The notes under the pieces: generated by a model
Database searches by the model: none
What the model saw: only the letters and a program-made list of their open reading frames with translations
Told to the model about the DNA's origin: nothing
Origin: Pedobacter sp. AK013
GTDB taxonomy: Bacteria > Bacteroidota > Bacteroidia > Sphingobacteriales > Sphingobacteriaceae
DNA length: 64,000 nt
Direction: 5' to 3'
NCBI RefSeq assembly: GCF_014205835.1
Contig: NZ_JACHCQ010000005.1
Coordinates: forward strand, 62,001-126,000
Position numbers and translations under genes: made by a program
Part shown: positions 27,944 to 36,959 of the stretch, piece by piece
Layout of the letters: every line of letters begins with the position of its first letter
How positions within the stretch are numbered: the first letter of the stretch is position 1

Positions 27944-29005
27944 ATGAACCAAACATTCGAATTAGACAATAACCCACATACCAGGCTTAACATATTAACT
28001 GGCGAATGGGTTTTAGTATCACCACACCGCACTAAAAGACCATGGCAAGGTAAGGTTGAAGACATCACACCAGATAACCGCCCCGAATATGATCCTAAAT
28101 GTTACTTATGCCCAGGAAATGGTAGGGCAGATGGCGATAGCAACCCTGAATATACCGAGAGCTTTGTTTTTAACAACGATTTTGCCGCTTTGTTGCAAGA
28201 TACACCTGCTGGCGAAATGAATGAAGGCGATTTATTGGTCGCCAACAACCAGCGTGGACTTTGTAGAGTAATCAGCTTTAGTCCTAAACATAATCTAACG
28301 CTTCCCGAAATGAGTGTAGAGGCCATAACAGCTGTGGTTAACGTTTGGCAGAATGAATTTAATAGCCTGGCAGAGAACGACTGGATCAAATACATTCAGA
28401 TTTTCGAAAATAAGGGCGAAATAATGGGCTGTAGCAACCCGCACCCGCATGGGCAAATCTGGTCGCAGGGCGATATCCCTTTAGAAATTGCCAAAGAAAC
28501 CGAACGCCAGAAAACTTATTATGCCATTCATAGAAGAAGTTTACTTGCCGATTATTTAAAGCTGGAGCAAAAGAAAAATGAGCGGATTATATTTGAAAAC
28601 GATCATTTTGCAGTGCTTGTGCCTTTTTGGGCAGTTTGGCCATACGAAACCATAATAATCAGCAAACGCCATGTAAATAGCATTAAATTGTTTACAGACG
28701 CGGAAAAGAAATCGCTGGCCGAAGCCATTAAAATCCTTACTACAAAATACGATAACCTGTTCGAAACCTCATTTCCATACTCTGCAGGTATGCATCAGTC
28801 GCCGGTAAACAATGGTTATTACCCTGAATGGCATTGGCACATGCATTTTTACCCACCGTTGTTGCGCTCGGCATCAGTTAAAAAATTTATGGTCGGTTAT
28901 GAAATGTTAGCTAACCCTCAACGCGATATTACTCCTGAGTTTGCCGCTAAACGTTTAAAAGAAATGTCTACAACACACTATAAAATCAAGAAAACTGACG
29001 GCTAA
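27944..29005 (+). CDS. galT: Galactose-1-phosphate uridylyltransferase
   Basis: A 353-residue cytoplasmic enzyme of the Leloir pathway that exchanges UMP between UDP-glucose and galactose-1-phosphate. GCSNPHPHGQIWSQ carries the histidine triad-like site, with H169 as the expected uridylylated nucleophile. YLCPGNGRADGD near residue 55 and the WHWHMHFYPPLLRSA metal/substrate segment near residue 300 are also conserved. Normal family length. First gene of a three-gene operon with galK (11-base gap) and a sugar symporter, which gives a direct route from galactan-derived galactose to UDP-galactose. Confidence 0.97.
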   Translation: MNQTFELDNNPHTRLNILTGEWVLVSPHRTKRPWQGKVEDITPDNRPEYDPKCYLCPGNGRADGDSNPEYTESFVFNNDFAALLQDTPAGEMNEGDLLVANNQRGLCRVISFSPKHNLTLPEMSVEAITAVVNVWQNEFNSLAENDWIKYIQIFENKGEIMGCSNPHPHGQIWSQGDIPLEIAKETERQKTYYAIHRRSLLADYLKLEQKKNERIIFENDHFAVLVPFWAVWPYETIIISKRHVNSIKLFTDAEKKSLAEAIKILTTKYDNLFETSFPYSAGMHQSPVNNGYYPEWHWHMHFYPPLLRSASVKKFMVGYEMLANPQRDITPEFAAKRLKEMSTTHYKIKKTDG

Positions 29006-29016
29006 AATATTACATA

Positions 29017-30168
29017 ATGAATGCACAACATTTAAAAAATACATTTAAGAAACTTTTCAACGCCGAGCCTATTTTAGTGCGTTCGCCTGGAAGAATCAAC
29101 ATTATTGGCGAACACACAGATTACAATGGTGGTTTTGTAATGCCTGCTGCTATAGACAAAGCCATTTATGTAGCAATATCAAAAAGAGAAGATGATGAAA
29201 TACATTTATTTTCGGAAAGTTATCAGCAGTTTGATATTTCATCGATCAAAAGCCTGAAAAAATCAGAAAACAGCTGGGCCAATTACATTTTGGGCGTTGC
29301 CGATCAGTTAAAAGAAAGAGGCCATCGGTTGGGCGGTTTTAATTTTTATATCGATGGCGATGTGCCCTTGGGTGCTGGTCTATCTTCATCTGCGGCTGTT
29401 GAATGTGCTACCGGATTTGCACTCGATCAACTTTTTTCACTTTCTGTTCAGAAAATGGACATTGCATTGATTGCACAAAAGGCAGAACAGACCTTTGCTG
29501 GTGTTAACTGTGGCATTATGGATCAGTTTGCCTCTGTATTTGGTAAAAAAGATCAGGCCATCATGCTCGATTGCAGATCAATGAAACACATTTACATCCC
29601 GTTAAAATTAGATGGATATAAACTTTTGCTTTTAAATACGAATGTAAAACATGCACTTGCCGATTCTGCCTACAATAAAAGGCGGGCACAGTGTGAGCAA
29701 GGTGTGGCTTGGGTAAAGGAGCATTATCCAAATGTAAACACACTTCGTGATGTAGACCTAACCATGTTAGAAACCCATGTTAAGCCAAAAGATCTGGAAG
29801 TTTATACCAAATGTAGTTTTGTAGTGAAAGAAATTGGGCGTTTACTTACAGCAGCGGAACAACTTGAAAACGGTAACCTGCAAGGTTTAGGAAATTTGAT
29901 GTTCGAAACGCACGAAGGTTTAAGTAAAGATTATGAAGTTAGCTGTAAAGAATTGGATTTCTTGGTTGAAGCGGTTAAACCACTAGATTACGTACTGGGT
30001 GCCAGGATGATGGGCGGTGGCTTTGGTGGTTGTACGATCAATATCGTTAAAGAAGAAAAAATTACTGATTTAATTGAAGAGCTATCTTCGAAATATTTAT
30101 TACAGTTCGGTCTCAAGCTTGGTTCCTATACTGTTCAAACTGATAATGGAACCAGTTTATTCAATTAA
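29017..30168 (+). CDS. galK: Galactokinase
   Basis: A 383-residue GHMP kinase that phosphorylates galactose at C1. The galactokinase signature GRINIIGEHTDYNGG lies at about residues 25-39, the ATP-binding PLGAGLSSSAAVE at about 116-128, and the third GHMP motif MMGGGFGGCTINIV near 330. The MDQFASVFG segment contains the catalytic Asp. Starts 11 bases after galT and ends 38 bases before the transporter gene. Length and motifs are typical. Confidence 0.97.
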   Translation: MNAQHLKNTFKKLFNAEPILVRSPGRINIIGEHTDYNGGFVMPAAIDKAIYVAISKREDDEIHLFSESYQQFDISSIKSLKKSENSWANYILGVADQLKERGHRLGGFNFYIDGDVPLGAGLSSSAAVECATGFALDQLFSLSVQKMDIALIAQKAEQTFAGVNCGIMDQFASVFGKKDQAIMLDCRSMKHIYIPLKLDGYKLLLLNTNVKHALADSAYNKRRAQCEQGVAWVKEHYPNVNTLRDVDLTMLETHVKPKDLEVYTKCSFVVKEIGRLLTAAEQLENGNLQGLGNLMFETHEGLSKDYEVSCKELDFLVEAVKPLDYVLGARMMGGGFGGCTINIVKEEKITDLIEELSSKYLLQFGLKLGSYTVQTDNGTSLFN

Positions 30169-30206
30169 AATTTAAAGAATCTAAGGTATACTAACCAAAT
30201 AAATCA

Positions 30207-31883
30207 ATGAAAAACAATTTATTAGACACGAAGGATTACATTGTATTTGCAATTTACTTCGTTATTGTGGCCGCTTACGGGCTTTACATTTACAACAAGA
30301 AAAAATCAGAATCTACAGGCTCTAAAGATTATTTTCTAGCTGAAGGCTCTCTAACCTGGTGGGCCATCGGTGCATCTTTAATTGCATCAAACATTTCTGC
30401 CGAACAGTTTATCGGCATGAGTGGATCAGGCTTTAAAATGGGATTGGCCATTGCAACCTACGAATGGATGGGCGCACTTACATTGGTAGTGGTAGCCGTA
30501 TTTTTTATTCCCGTTTATTTGAAAAACAAAATTGCTACAATGCCGCAATTTTTGCATCAGCGTTATAACGGAACAGTTGCTATGATTATGGCTGTTTTCT
30601 GGTTATTGTTATATGTTGTAGTTAACTTAACCTCAATCCTTTATTTAGGGGCTTTGGCGGTAAGCAGTATCTCTGGTTTTGATCTGAAGTTCTGTATGTA
30701 TGCCATTGCAATTTTTGCCATTATCATTACCCTGGGCGGGATGAAAGTAATCGGCTATACTGACGTAATCCAGGTGTTTTTCTTGATTTTAGGTGGCTTA
30801 GCTACAACTTACCTGGCCTTAAACCTGGTTTCTACACATTATGGTACAGGCGGTATTTTTGAAGGTTATAGTCTAATGACTTCTAAGGCATCTGAGCACT
30901 TCCATATGATCTTAAAGCCCGATAACGAAAATTACATCGATTTACCTGGTTTAAGTGTATTGATTGGCGGCATGTGGATCGTAAATTTAAACTATTGGGG
31001 CTGTAACCAGTACATCACACAGCGTGCCCTGGGTGCCAATTTAGAAACTGCCCGTGGCGGTATTCTTTTTGCTGCTTTCTTAAAACTATTAATGCCTATT
31101 ATTGTGGTGCTGCCAGGTATTGCAGCTTATGTGTTATATAAAGATGGGGCCTTTCAGGCAGAAATGCTGCAAGATGGATCAGTAAATCCAGATCGCGCAT
31201 ATCCGGTATTACTAAATTTACTACCGGCCGGATTAAAGGGACTTTCATTCGCGGCATTAACCGCTGCAGTAGTAGCTTCTTTGGCTGGTAAAGCAAATAG
31301 TATTGCTACGATTTTTACTTTAGATATTTATAAAAAGGTATTAAATGTTGAGGCATCTGAAAAAAATCTGGTAATGACTGGTAAAATTTCTATTTGTGTA
31401 GCCATGTTACTAGGTGTTGTAATTGCGCCATTTTTGGGTATCGATAAAAAAGGGGGCTTTCAATATATCCAAGAGTATACAGGTTTTGTTTCTCCAGGTA
31501 TTTTTGCCATGTTTATTTTAGGTTTCTTTTGGAAAAGAACAACTTCAGGTGCAGCACTATTTGCGACGATTGGTGGTTTCGGTTTGTCGATTTTACTTAA
31601 ATTCTTACCAATAATAACCGATCTTTCCTGGTTATCGGGCATGGGCTTTTCTGTTAAAAACGCAGATGGGGTGTACGAAATTCCATTTTTAGATCGGATG
31701 GGCTTTGTATTTGTATTCTGTATCCTAGGTATGGTGATCATCAGTTTAGCGAGCGACAAAGTTAAAGCAGAGGCCAAAGGTTTGGCTATAGACGCTAAAA
31801 TGTTTAAAACTACTACCAGTTTCGCAGTAGGCGCTCTAATTATTATCGGCTTATTGGTTGCACTTTATAGTGTATACTGGTAA
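30207..31883 (+). CDS. Sodium/sugar symporter (SSS/SGLT family), probable galactose importer
   Basis: A 558-residue inner-membrane protein with about 14 hydrophobic helices. SGSGFKMGLAIATYEWMGAL, the FDLKFCMYAIAIFAIIITLGGMKVIGYTDVIQVFFLILGG region and LKGLSFAALTAAVVASLAGKANSIATIFTLDIY are hallmarks of SGLT-type solute:sodium symporters. Being third in the galT-galK operon, it most likely brings galactose from the periplasm into the cytoplasm. Some relatives carry glucose, arabinose or sialic acid, so the substrate is inferred. Followed by a strong terminator. Confidence 0.92.
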   Translation: MKNNLLDTKDYIVFAIYFVIVAAYGLYIYNKKKSESTGSKDYFLAEGSLTWWAIGASLIASNISAEQFIGMSGSGFKMGLAIATYEWMGALTLVVVAVFFIPVYLKNKIATMPQFLHQRYNGTVAMIMAVFWLLLYVVVNLTSILYLGALAVSSISGFDLKFCMYAIAIFAIIITLGGMKVIGYTDVIQVFFLILGGLATTYLALNLVSTHYGTGGIFEGYSLMTSKASEHFHMILKPDNENYIDLPGLSVLIGGMWIVNLNYWGCNQYITQRALGANLETARGGILFAAFLKLLMPIIVVLPGIAAYVLYKDGAFQAEMLQDGSVNPDRAYPVLLNLLPAGLKGLSFAALTAAVVASLAGKANSIATIFTLDIYKKVLNVEASEKNLVMTGKISICVAMLLGVVIAPFLGIDKKGGFQYIQEYTGFVSPGIFAMFILGFFWKRTTSGAALFATIGGFGLSILLKFLPIITDLSWLSGMGFSVKNADGVYEIPFLDRMGFVFVFCILGMVIISLASDKVKAEAKGLAIDAKMFKTTTSFAVGALIIIGLLVALYSVYW

Positions 31884-31899
31884 AGAATAAGTTATAAGT

Positions 31900-31941
31900 A
31901 ATTAAAAGGGATAAAATCGCCAGATTTTATCCCTTTTAATT
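31900..31941. terminator. Perfect 18-bp terminator after the galactose operon
   Basis: Left arm 31900-31917 (AATTAAAAGGGATAAAAT), 6-base loop CGCCAG, exact complementary right arm 31924-31941. The run of T inside the right arm serves as the release tract. It lies 16 bases after the symporter stop. Confidence 0.88.
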
Positions 31942-32137
31942 TAAATGCGATTGCTTTTAATTTAGAATCATAATGTCATTAATCCCTTAATGCTAAAACT
32001 TGCTCTTTATAAGATCCCGAAACAAGTTCAAGAATACGGTTCTCTCTCTTGTAATCGTCATGCTGAATTTATTTCAGCATCTTTCTTATCAATTATTAGA
32101 ATTGATTGTTGTTTATAATTAAGTTAATAATCTGCTA

Positions 32138-33388
32138 CTAATCCTCTTCTGTTGCCAGCTTTTTCACCAACCAAGGTAAAGTGAGCCCTTGTCCAATTAA
32201 GGTAAACAATACCACTACAACTGATATAAATATAATCGCATTTCGCTGTGGAAACGCAGTTCCATCAGATAAGGTGGCCGGTAACCCAATTGCAATGGCC
32301 AGCGAAACAATGCCTCTCATGCCCGACCAGCTAATAATCAAGCTGTTCTTGAAATCGAGCAATGCACCCGCTGTAATGCGGTGCTTCCCTTTCTGAAAGG
32401 CTTTTTGAAGATTGAATTTTTGCAGAAAAACACGTGCCATCCGTAGTAACAAAGCTACAATGGTAATCACCAGTGAATAACCGATATAAGGTAGAATATC
32501 GGCGCTGCTAATATTTTTGTATACATAAGGAAACTGTAAACCAATTAATATGAAAATTAGCCCATTCAATAAAAAGATAATAATATCCCAAATGTTTTTA
32601 GACTGATTTTTAAGCTGCTCCGGAAATACCTTGTTGCTAAACCTGGATATTCCCAGCCCTAAAATAACAACTGCAATAACTCCCGAAACATGTACTTGTT
32701 CTGCAATTAAATAGGTAACAAAAGGCATTAATAACATAAAGCTAATGGTTGCCAGGCGATTGTTATGAATCCGTTTAATCGCAAATGCTAAAATTTTCGA
32801 CATCACCATGCCGATCAAGAATCCACCAGCCATTAAAAGGACAAATTCGAGAGATGCCTTCCAAAATAAGAAGGCCGTTCCAGTTACTGCGGCAACAGCA
32901 AAACGATAAGCTACCAGCGCAGAAGCATCGTTAACTAAACTTTCACCCTCTAAAATGGTGTTGGTTTTGTGCGATAACCCCAGCCCCTTAGTAATACTCA
33001 TAGCCGCAACCGCATCAGTAGCGGAAAGAATTGCGCCTAACACAAAAGATACCGGCCAACTCATCCCAGGAATGATATAGTGGGCAACTATAGCAATACC
33101 AATAGCGGTGATAAAAACCAGCGTAATGGCTAGGGTTAATATGGTGTTAATATTGGTTTTAAATTCTTTAAATGAAATATTAAAGGCTGCATCATAAAGC
33201 AATGGTGGTAGGAATATCAAAAATATAATTTCAGGATTAATATCAACCGGTGGTAAAGAAGGTATAAAACCGACTGCAATTCCAGCTATGATCAAAAGGA
33301 TAGGATAAGGGATTTTAATTCGGTCTGCAATAGCAGAAAGGCCAATCATCACAGCTAAAATAAATATTACAATGGCATAATTTTCCAT
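32138..33388 (-). CDS. Na+/H+ antiporter, CPA1/NhaP family
   Basis: About 416 residues with 12 hydrophobic helices. I start at MENYAIVIFILAVMIGL (33388), because the 15 residues before it, from 33433, are polar and not conserved. GAILSATDAVAAMSITKGLGL and EGESLVNDASALVAYRFA hold the paired acidic residues (TDA and ND) that bind and translocate sodium in the CPA1 family; SWSGMRGIVSLAIAIGLP is the helix 10-11 signature. It would export sodium in exchange for protons, useful beside a sodium-driven sugar importer, though they are on opposite strands. The cytoplasmic tail is very short. Confidence 0.93.
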   Translation of the reverse strand: MENYAIVIFILAVMIGLSAIADRIKIPYPILLIIAGIAVGFIPSLPPVDINPEIIFLIFLPPLLYDAAFNISFKEFKTNINTILTLAITLVFITAIGIAIVAHYIIPGMSWPVSFVLGAILSATDAVAAMSITKGLGLSHKTNTILEGESLVNDASALVAYRFAVAAVTGTAFLFWKASLEFVLLMAGGFLIGMVMSKILAFAIKRIHNNRLATISFMLLMPFVTYLIAEQVHVSGVIAVVILGLGISRFSNKVFPEQLKNQSKNIWDIIIFLLNGLIFILIGLQFPYVYKNISSADILPYIGYSLVITIVALLLRMARVFLQKFNLQKAFQKGKHRITAGALLDFKNSLIISWSGMRGIVSLAIAIGLPATLSDGTAFPQRNAIIFISVVVVLFTLIGQGLTLPWLVKKLATEED

Positions 33389-33576
33389 ATCTGTAAATGC
33401 GTTTTTAATAAATGTGGAAACACTTATTTGCAAAATATATGTTTAGAACCGAATTAAAAAGCTTCTGATCGAAATAAACTAGTAAACGAAATAAAAGGAT
33501 AAATAATCCTCCTACAATAAAGAAGAAACTTTAATTAATGCTGAAATGAAATGTGGAAATATCGTTTAAGTGAAAA

Positions 33577-33891
33577 CTAGCGTTGTAACCTAGGTCTTTT
33601 ACTTTTAAAAGTTGGGTTCGTTTTTGGCTTTGCTGCTTGAACACCACTTTCCTCTTCCGATATTTTAACGGTAATCACATTACCTTTAAATGTTTCGCCA
33701 TTTAAGGTTGATACGATGTTTTTGGCATCAGGAAGACTATAAATTTCCAGAAAAGCATAGCCTTTACATTTGCCAGTAGCCCTGTCGCGAACAATTTTAA
33801 TTGTTTCTACCCTGCCATGCAGGCTAACCAATATTGCCAAATCCATCTCTTGGATATTGTCAGGAAGGCCACCTATGAAAATCTTAACCAT
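33577..33891 (-). CDS. RNA-binding protein with one RRM domain
   Basis: About 104 residues when started at MVKIFIGGLP; an upstream TTG start adding 11 residues is less likely. The single RNA-recognition motif spans about 1-80, with RNP2 KIFIGGLP and RNP1 GKCKGYAFLEI carrying the aromatic residues that stack on RNA bases. A basic tail (KPKTNPTFKSKRPRLQR) follows. Small RRM proteins of this kind are common in Bacteroidota, which lack Hfq in many lineages; they act as general RNA binders and affect carbohydrate-locus expression in Bacteroides. Its RNA targets here are unknown. Confidence 0.92.
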   Translation of the reverse strand: MVKIFIGGLPDNIQEMDLAILVSLHGRVETIKIVRDRATGKCKGYAFLEIYSLPDAKNIVSTLNGETFKGNVITVKISEEESGVQAAKPKTNPTFKSKRPRLQR

Positions 33892-34109
33892 TAATTCTTT
33901 AATTTGAGAGAACATTTGGATCAATAAATCTTAAATCCGGAGCTGTTCTTTTAGACCTGCAAAATAAGCAAAATGATATTGTTACCCAAACTAATTAGCT
34001 GAATTTTGCTTCATTTTTATCATAAATTTATGAAGAGCAGATATATATATTGATGTTGACCGTGAGAAAATGTACATTCGCTTTCTAATCATCCCAAAAT
34101 AGTTAAAAT

Positions 34110-36095
34110 ATGAGCATCCACAGGTTAAGATCTATACTTCTCATCGCATTATTACTTTTCACGTCTCAGTTTATTCAGGCTAAAATTTTATTGCCCTCGG
34201 TTTTTGGCAATAACATGGTTTTACAGCAAAAAACCAATGCAGCAATCTGGGGTCAAGCAGATGCTGGTAAAGCAGTTAAAGTAACGGTTTCATGGAATAA
34301 AATTAATTATGGTGCTATTGCCGATGCCAATGGTAATTGGAAAATTAAAGTAGCAACACCAGGTTACGGAGGGCCATATACCATCACCATATCTGATGGA
34401 GAGTTATTGGTGCTTAATAATGTATTAATTGGCGATGTATGGATCTGTTCTGGGCAGTCGAACATGGAAATGCCGCTGGCAGGCTGGGGCAAAATCCTCA
34501 ACTATGAAAAAGAAATTTCTGAAGCTAAATTTCCAAATATCCGTTTATTGCAGGTAGATCATGTGACCAGCAATTCCCCTATAAATGATGCCAAGGTAGC
34601 AAATGATGGCTGGCAGGAATGTAGCCCGAAATATATAGCTGGGTTTTCTTCTACCGCCTATTTCTTTGCCCGCGAAGTGTACGAAAAAACCAAAATTCCA
34701 ATTGGTCTGATTCATACTTCATGGGGCGGAACAATTGCTGAAGCCTGGACCAGTGCCGAATCATTAAAAAAAATGGCAGATTTCTCTGCTGCAGTTGATA
34801 AGTTTCAGAAATCAGCTAAAAATCCATCAACAGTTTCTTACGAAGAACGTTTGCAGAACTGGGTTAAAATAACTGTGGACAAAGATTCAGGTAATTTGGA
34901 TGGACAAATGAAATGGGCACTAACAGAAAGCGCCAATTGGAAAAATATGACATTACCAACCTTGTGGGAGGATGCAGCACTTAAAAATCTCGATGGTGTG
35001 GTTTGGTTTACAAAAAAGATTACGATTCCAGAAAACTGGAAAATAAACGGAGCAAAGCTTAATTTGGGCACTATTGATGATAACGACATTACTTTTATAA
35101 ACGGTGTAAAAGTTGGCGAAACGGTAGGGTATAATATTGGAAGAACATATACTATACCTGCTAACTTGCTCAAAGTGGGTGAAAATGTGATCACTGTCAG
35201 GGTTTTTGATAGTGGGGGTGGAGGCGGCTTATATGGCGACGCTAAAGATTTAAATCTAACAAATGCCTCTGCCGAGAAAATTTCATTGGCTGGTGAATGG
35301 AAATATAAAATAGGCTTGGATTTTAAAAATATTGAGCCAAAGCCTTTTGAAGAAAATGGCCCCAACCGTGTAACAGTTTTATACAATGCCATGATCCATC
35401 CATACCAACAATTCTCTATTAAAGGGGCTATTTGGTACCAGGGAGAAGCTAATGCCGATAGAGCCTACCAATACCGCGAGTTGTTCCCGGCAATGATCAA
35501 AGATTGGCGTCAGAAATGGGCGCAGGGCGATTTCCCTTTCTATTTTGTTCAATTGGCTAATTTTATGCAGGTCGATAATGCGCCGGTAGAATCTGCCTGG
35601 GCAGAGCTTAGGGAGGCACAGCAAAAAACGCTTGCTTTGCCAAATACAGGTATGGCAACCATTATTGATATTGGCGATGCAAAAGATATCCACCCAAAAA
35701 ATAAACAAGAAGTAGGTAGAAGATTGGCATTAATTGCCTTGGCTAAAACATATGGCCAAAAAATAAACTATTCTGGTCCCGTTTATCAATCAAATAAAAT
35801 TGAAGGAAAACAGGTTTTTTTAACGTTTGGCAATAGCCAAAATGGATTAAAAGCTGCAGATGGTGCAGCGTTAACAGGTTTTGCCATTGCCGGAGCAGAT
35901 AAGAAATTTTATTGGGCTAAAGCAAGTATTCGGGGAAATCAGATTATCGTAAGTAGCGATCAGGTGGCAAACCCTGTTGCCGTTCGTTATGCATGGGGAA
36001 ATAATCCTGTTTGTAACCTGGTTAGTAACGATGGTTTGCCAGCTTCACCATTCAGAACAGATACCTGGAAGGGCCTTACCTTTGGAAAGAAATAA
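34110..36095 (+). CDS. Sialate O-acetylesterase-type carbohydrate esterase
   Basis: A 661-residue secreted protein (signal peptide ending IQAK). DVWICSGQSNMEMP contains the serine of the SASA/SGNH esterase fold; the catalytic His lies in DIGDAKDIHPKNKQEVG. A galactose-binding-like beta-sandwich is inserted between (about 260-400; WFTKKITIPENWK, LNLGTIDDNDITFINGVKVG), as usual for this family. It removes acetyl groups from sugars; relatives act on sialic acid or on acetylated plant polysaccharide. Near the arabinogalactan locus and GH127, an O-acetylated plant glycan is more likely than sialic acid, since no sialic acid genes are seen. Confidence 0.9.
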   Translation: MSIHRLRSILLIALLLFTSQFIQAKILLPSVFGNNMVLQQKTNAAIWGQADAGKAVKVTVSWNKINYGAIADANGNWKIKVATPGYGGPYTITISDGELLVLNNVLIGDVWICSGQSNMEMPLAGWGKILNYEKEISEAKFPNIRLLQVDHVTSNSPINDAKVANDGWQECSPKYIAGFSSTAYFFAREVYEKTKIPIGLIHTSWGGTIAEAWTSAESLKKMADFSAAVDKFQKSAKNPSTVSYEERLQNWVKITVDKDSGNLDGQMKWALTESANWKNMTLPTLWEDAALKNLDGVVWFTKKITIPENWKINGAKLNLGTIDDNDITFINGVKVGETVGYNIGRTYTIPANLLKVGENVITVRVFDSGGGGGLYGDAKDLNLTNASAEKISLAGEWKYKIGLDFKNIEPKPFEENGPNRVTVLYNAMIHPYQQFSIKGAIWYQGEANADRAYQYRELFPAMIKDWRQKWAQGDFPFYFVQLANFMQVDNAPVESAWAELREAQQKTLALPNTGMATIIDIGDAKDIHPKNKQEVGRRLALIALAKTYGQKINYSGPVYQSNKIEGKQVFLTFGNSQNGLKAADGAALTGFAIAGADKKFYWAKASIRGNQIIVSSDQVANPVAVRYAWGNNPVCNLVSNDGLPASPFRTDTWKGLTFGKK

Positions 36096-36207
36096 TTGAT
36101 GAAAAATTGTGCAATGTGTGTGCTTAAATCCGTGCAGTGCAGGCAATATTCAAAGTAACGTTATTTTTTGTGGCTTACTTTATATTTTTACTGGCTAACC
36201 GGAAATT

Positions 36208-36600
36208 ATGCCAAATATCTTATCAGACCAGGAAACCATTCTCCTGATTGCCAACCTGGAAGAAAAATTATTAGATGGGTTTAAAAAAACAGATCTGAGC
36301 ACACTCGATTTGCTGTTTGCCGATGGAATGCTTTTTCATGATCAATATGGGAATGTGTTGGATAAAGAAATGGACATGGATGCCTACCGGACTGGCATGA
36401 TAAAAATAACCAAAATCAATGTGTCCAAGCGCGAAATACGTGTTTTTGAATCTATTGTTATCGTTTCTGCAAGTCTTTTTATTAAAGGGAAATACGCCGA
36501 TATTTTGCTAAATGGTAAATATCGATGGTTAAGGGTTTGGGGCAAAGTGAAAGAAGATTGGAAGGTAATTTCTGCCAGTTGTACAAGCATTTCAGTTTAA
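36208..36600 (+). CDS. DUF4440 / NTF2-like protein
   Basis: A 130-residue cytoplasmic protein of the cone-shaped NTF2-like fold: an N-terminal helix (LIANLEEKLLDGFKKTDLSTLDLLFADGMLFHDQYG), a middle helix and a closing beta-sheet (WLRVWGKVKEDWKVISASCTSI). Members are found as small enzymes, binding proteins or immunity proteins; no catalytic residues point to a reaction. Its stop codon overlaps the stop of a possible small gene on the other strand. Confidence 0.8.
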   Translation: MPNILSDQETILLIANLEEKLLDGFKKTDLSTLDLLFADGMLFHDQYGNVLDKEMDMDAYRTGMIKITKINVSKREIRVFESIVIVSASLFIKGKYADILLNGKYRWLRVWGKVKEDWKVISASCTSISV

Positions 36601-36761
36601 AATTTTTGCCTAAAAATAAGAACGGGGAATAACCAATGGCTATCCCCCGATTCTAAATTAACGCTCTCTGGATCTAATATAGAACTATTCTCAGTTTCCA
36701 TCAAAAACTGGTGGCCAAACAAAGGCTGATGCTTGCCCTGAGTCGCTAAAAAACGGAACAT
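36597..36761 (-). CDS. Possible small protein of 54 residues, unproven
   Basis: The minus strand holds a frame from ATG at 36761 to TAA at 36597, encoding a 54-residue protein beginning MFRFLATQGKHQPLF and ending FPVLIFRQKF. It would fill much of an otherwise empty gap and converge exactly on the end of the DUF4440 gene. I know no family for it. The 3' part coincides with a hairpin, so the frame could be accidental. Confidence 0.25.
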   Translation of the reverse strand: MFRFLATQGKHQPLFGHQFLMETENSSILDPESVNLESGDSHWLFPVLIFRQKF

Positions 36762-36959
36762 ACCACAACTTTGGTGTAAACATGCTGCTATTCAAACTGT
36801 ATACTTTTTTTACTGTTCAGTTTGTTATGCTCAAAGTTTTGGTTTTGAATGAGCGATTTACAGTGTTTTTTTTTTATTTAAATCTAGATTACTAAATCGT
36901 TTTAATATTCATTCATATTTATTATTTTTATAAAATATTATCTAACCAATTGTCCTTTT
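36601..36959. other. Intergenic region with a GC-rich hairpin upstream of GH127
   Basis: At 36623-36649 CGGGGAATAACC and GGCTATCCCCCG form a 12-bp stem around AAT. It has two A-C mismatches when read on the plus strand, but these become U-G pairs on the minus strand, and a T-rich tail follows on that strand. It thus looks like a leftward terminator, or part of the small leftward reading frame noted separately. The last 100 bases are very AT-rich and must hold the GH127 promoter. Confidence 0.5.

Noticed and set aside
34838..35708. Minus-strand frames of 184 and 109 residues inside the esterase gene
   Set aside because: They are antisense shadows of a well-supported family gene and show no motif of their own.
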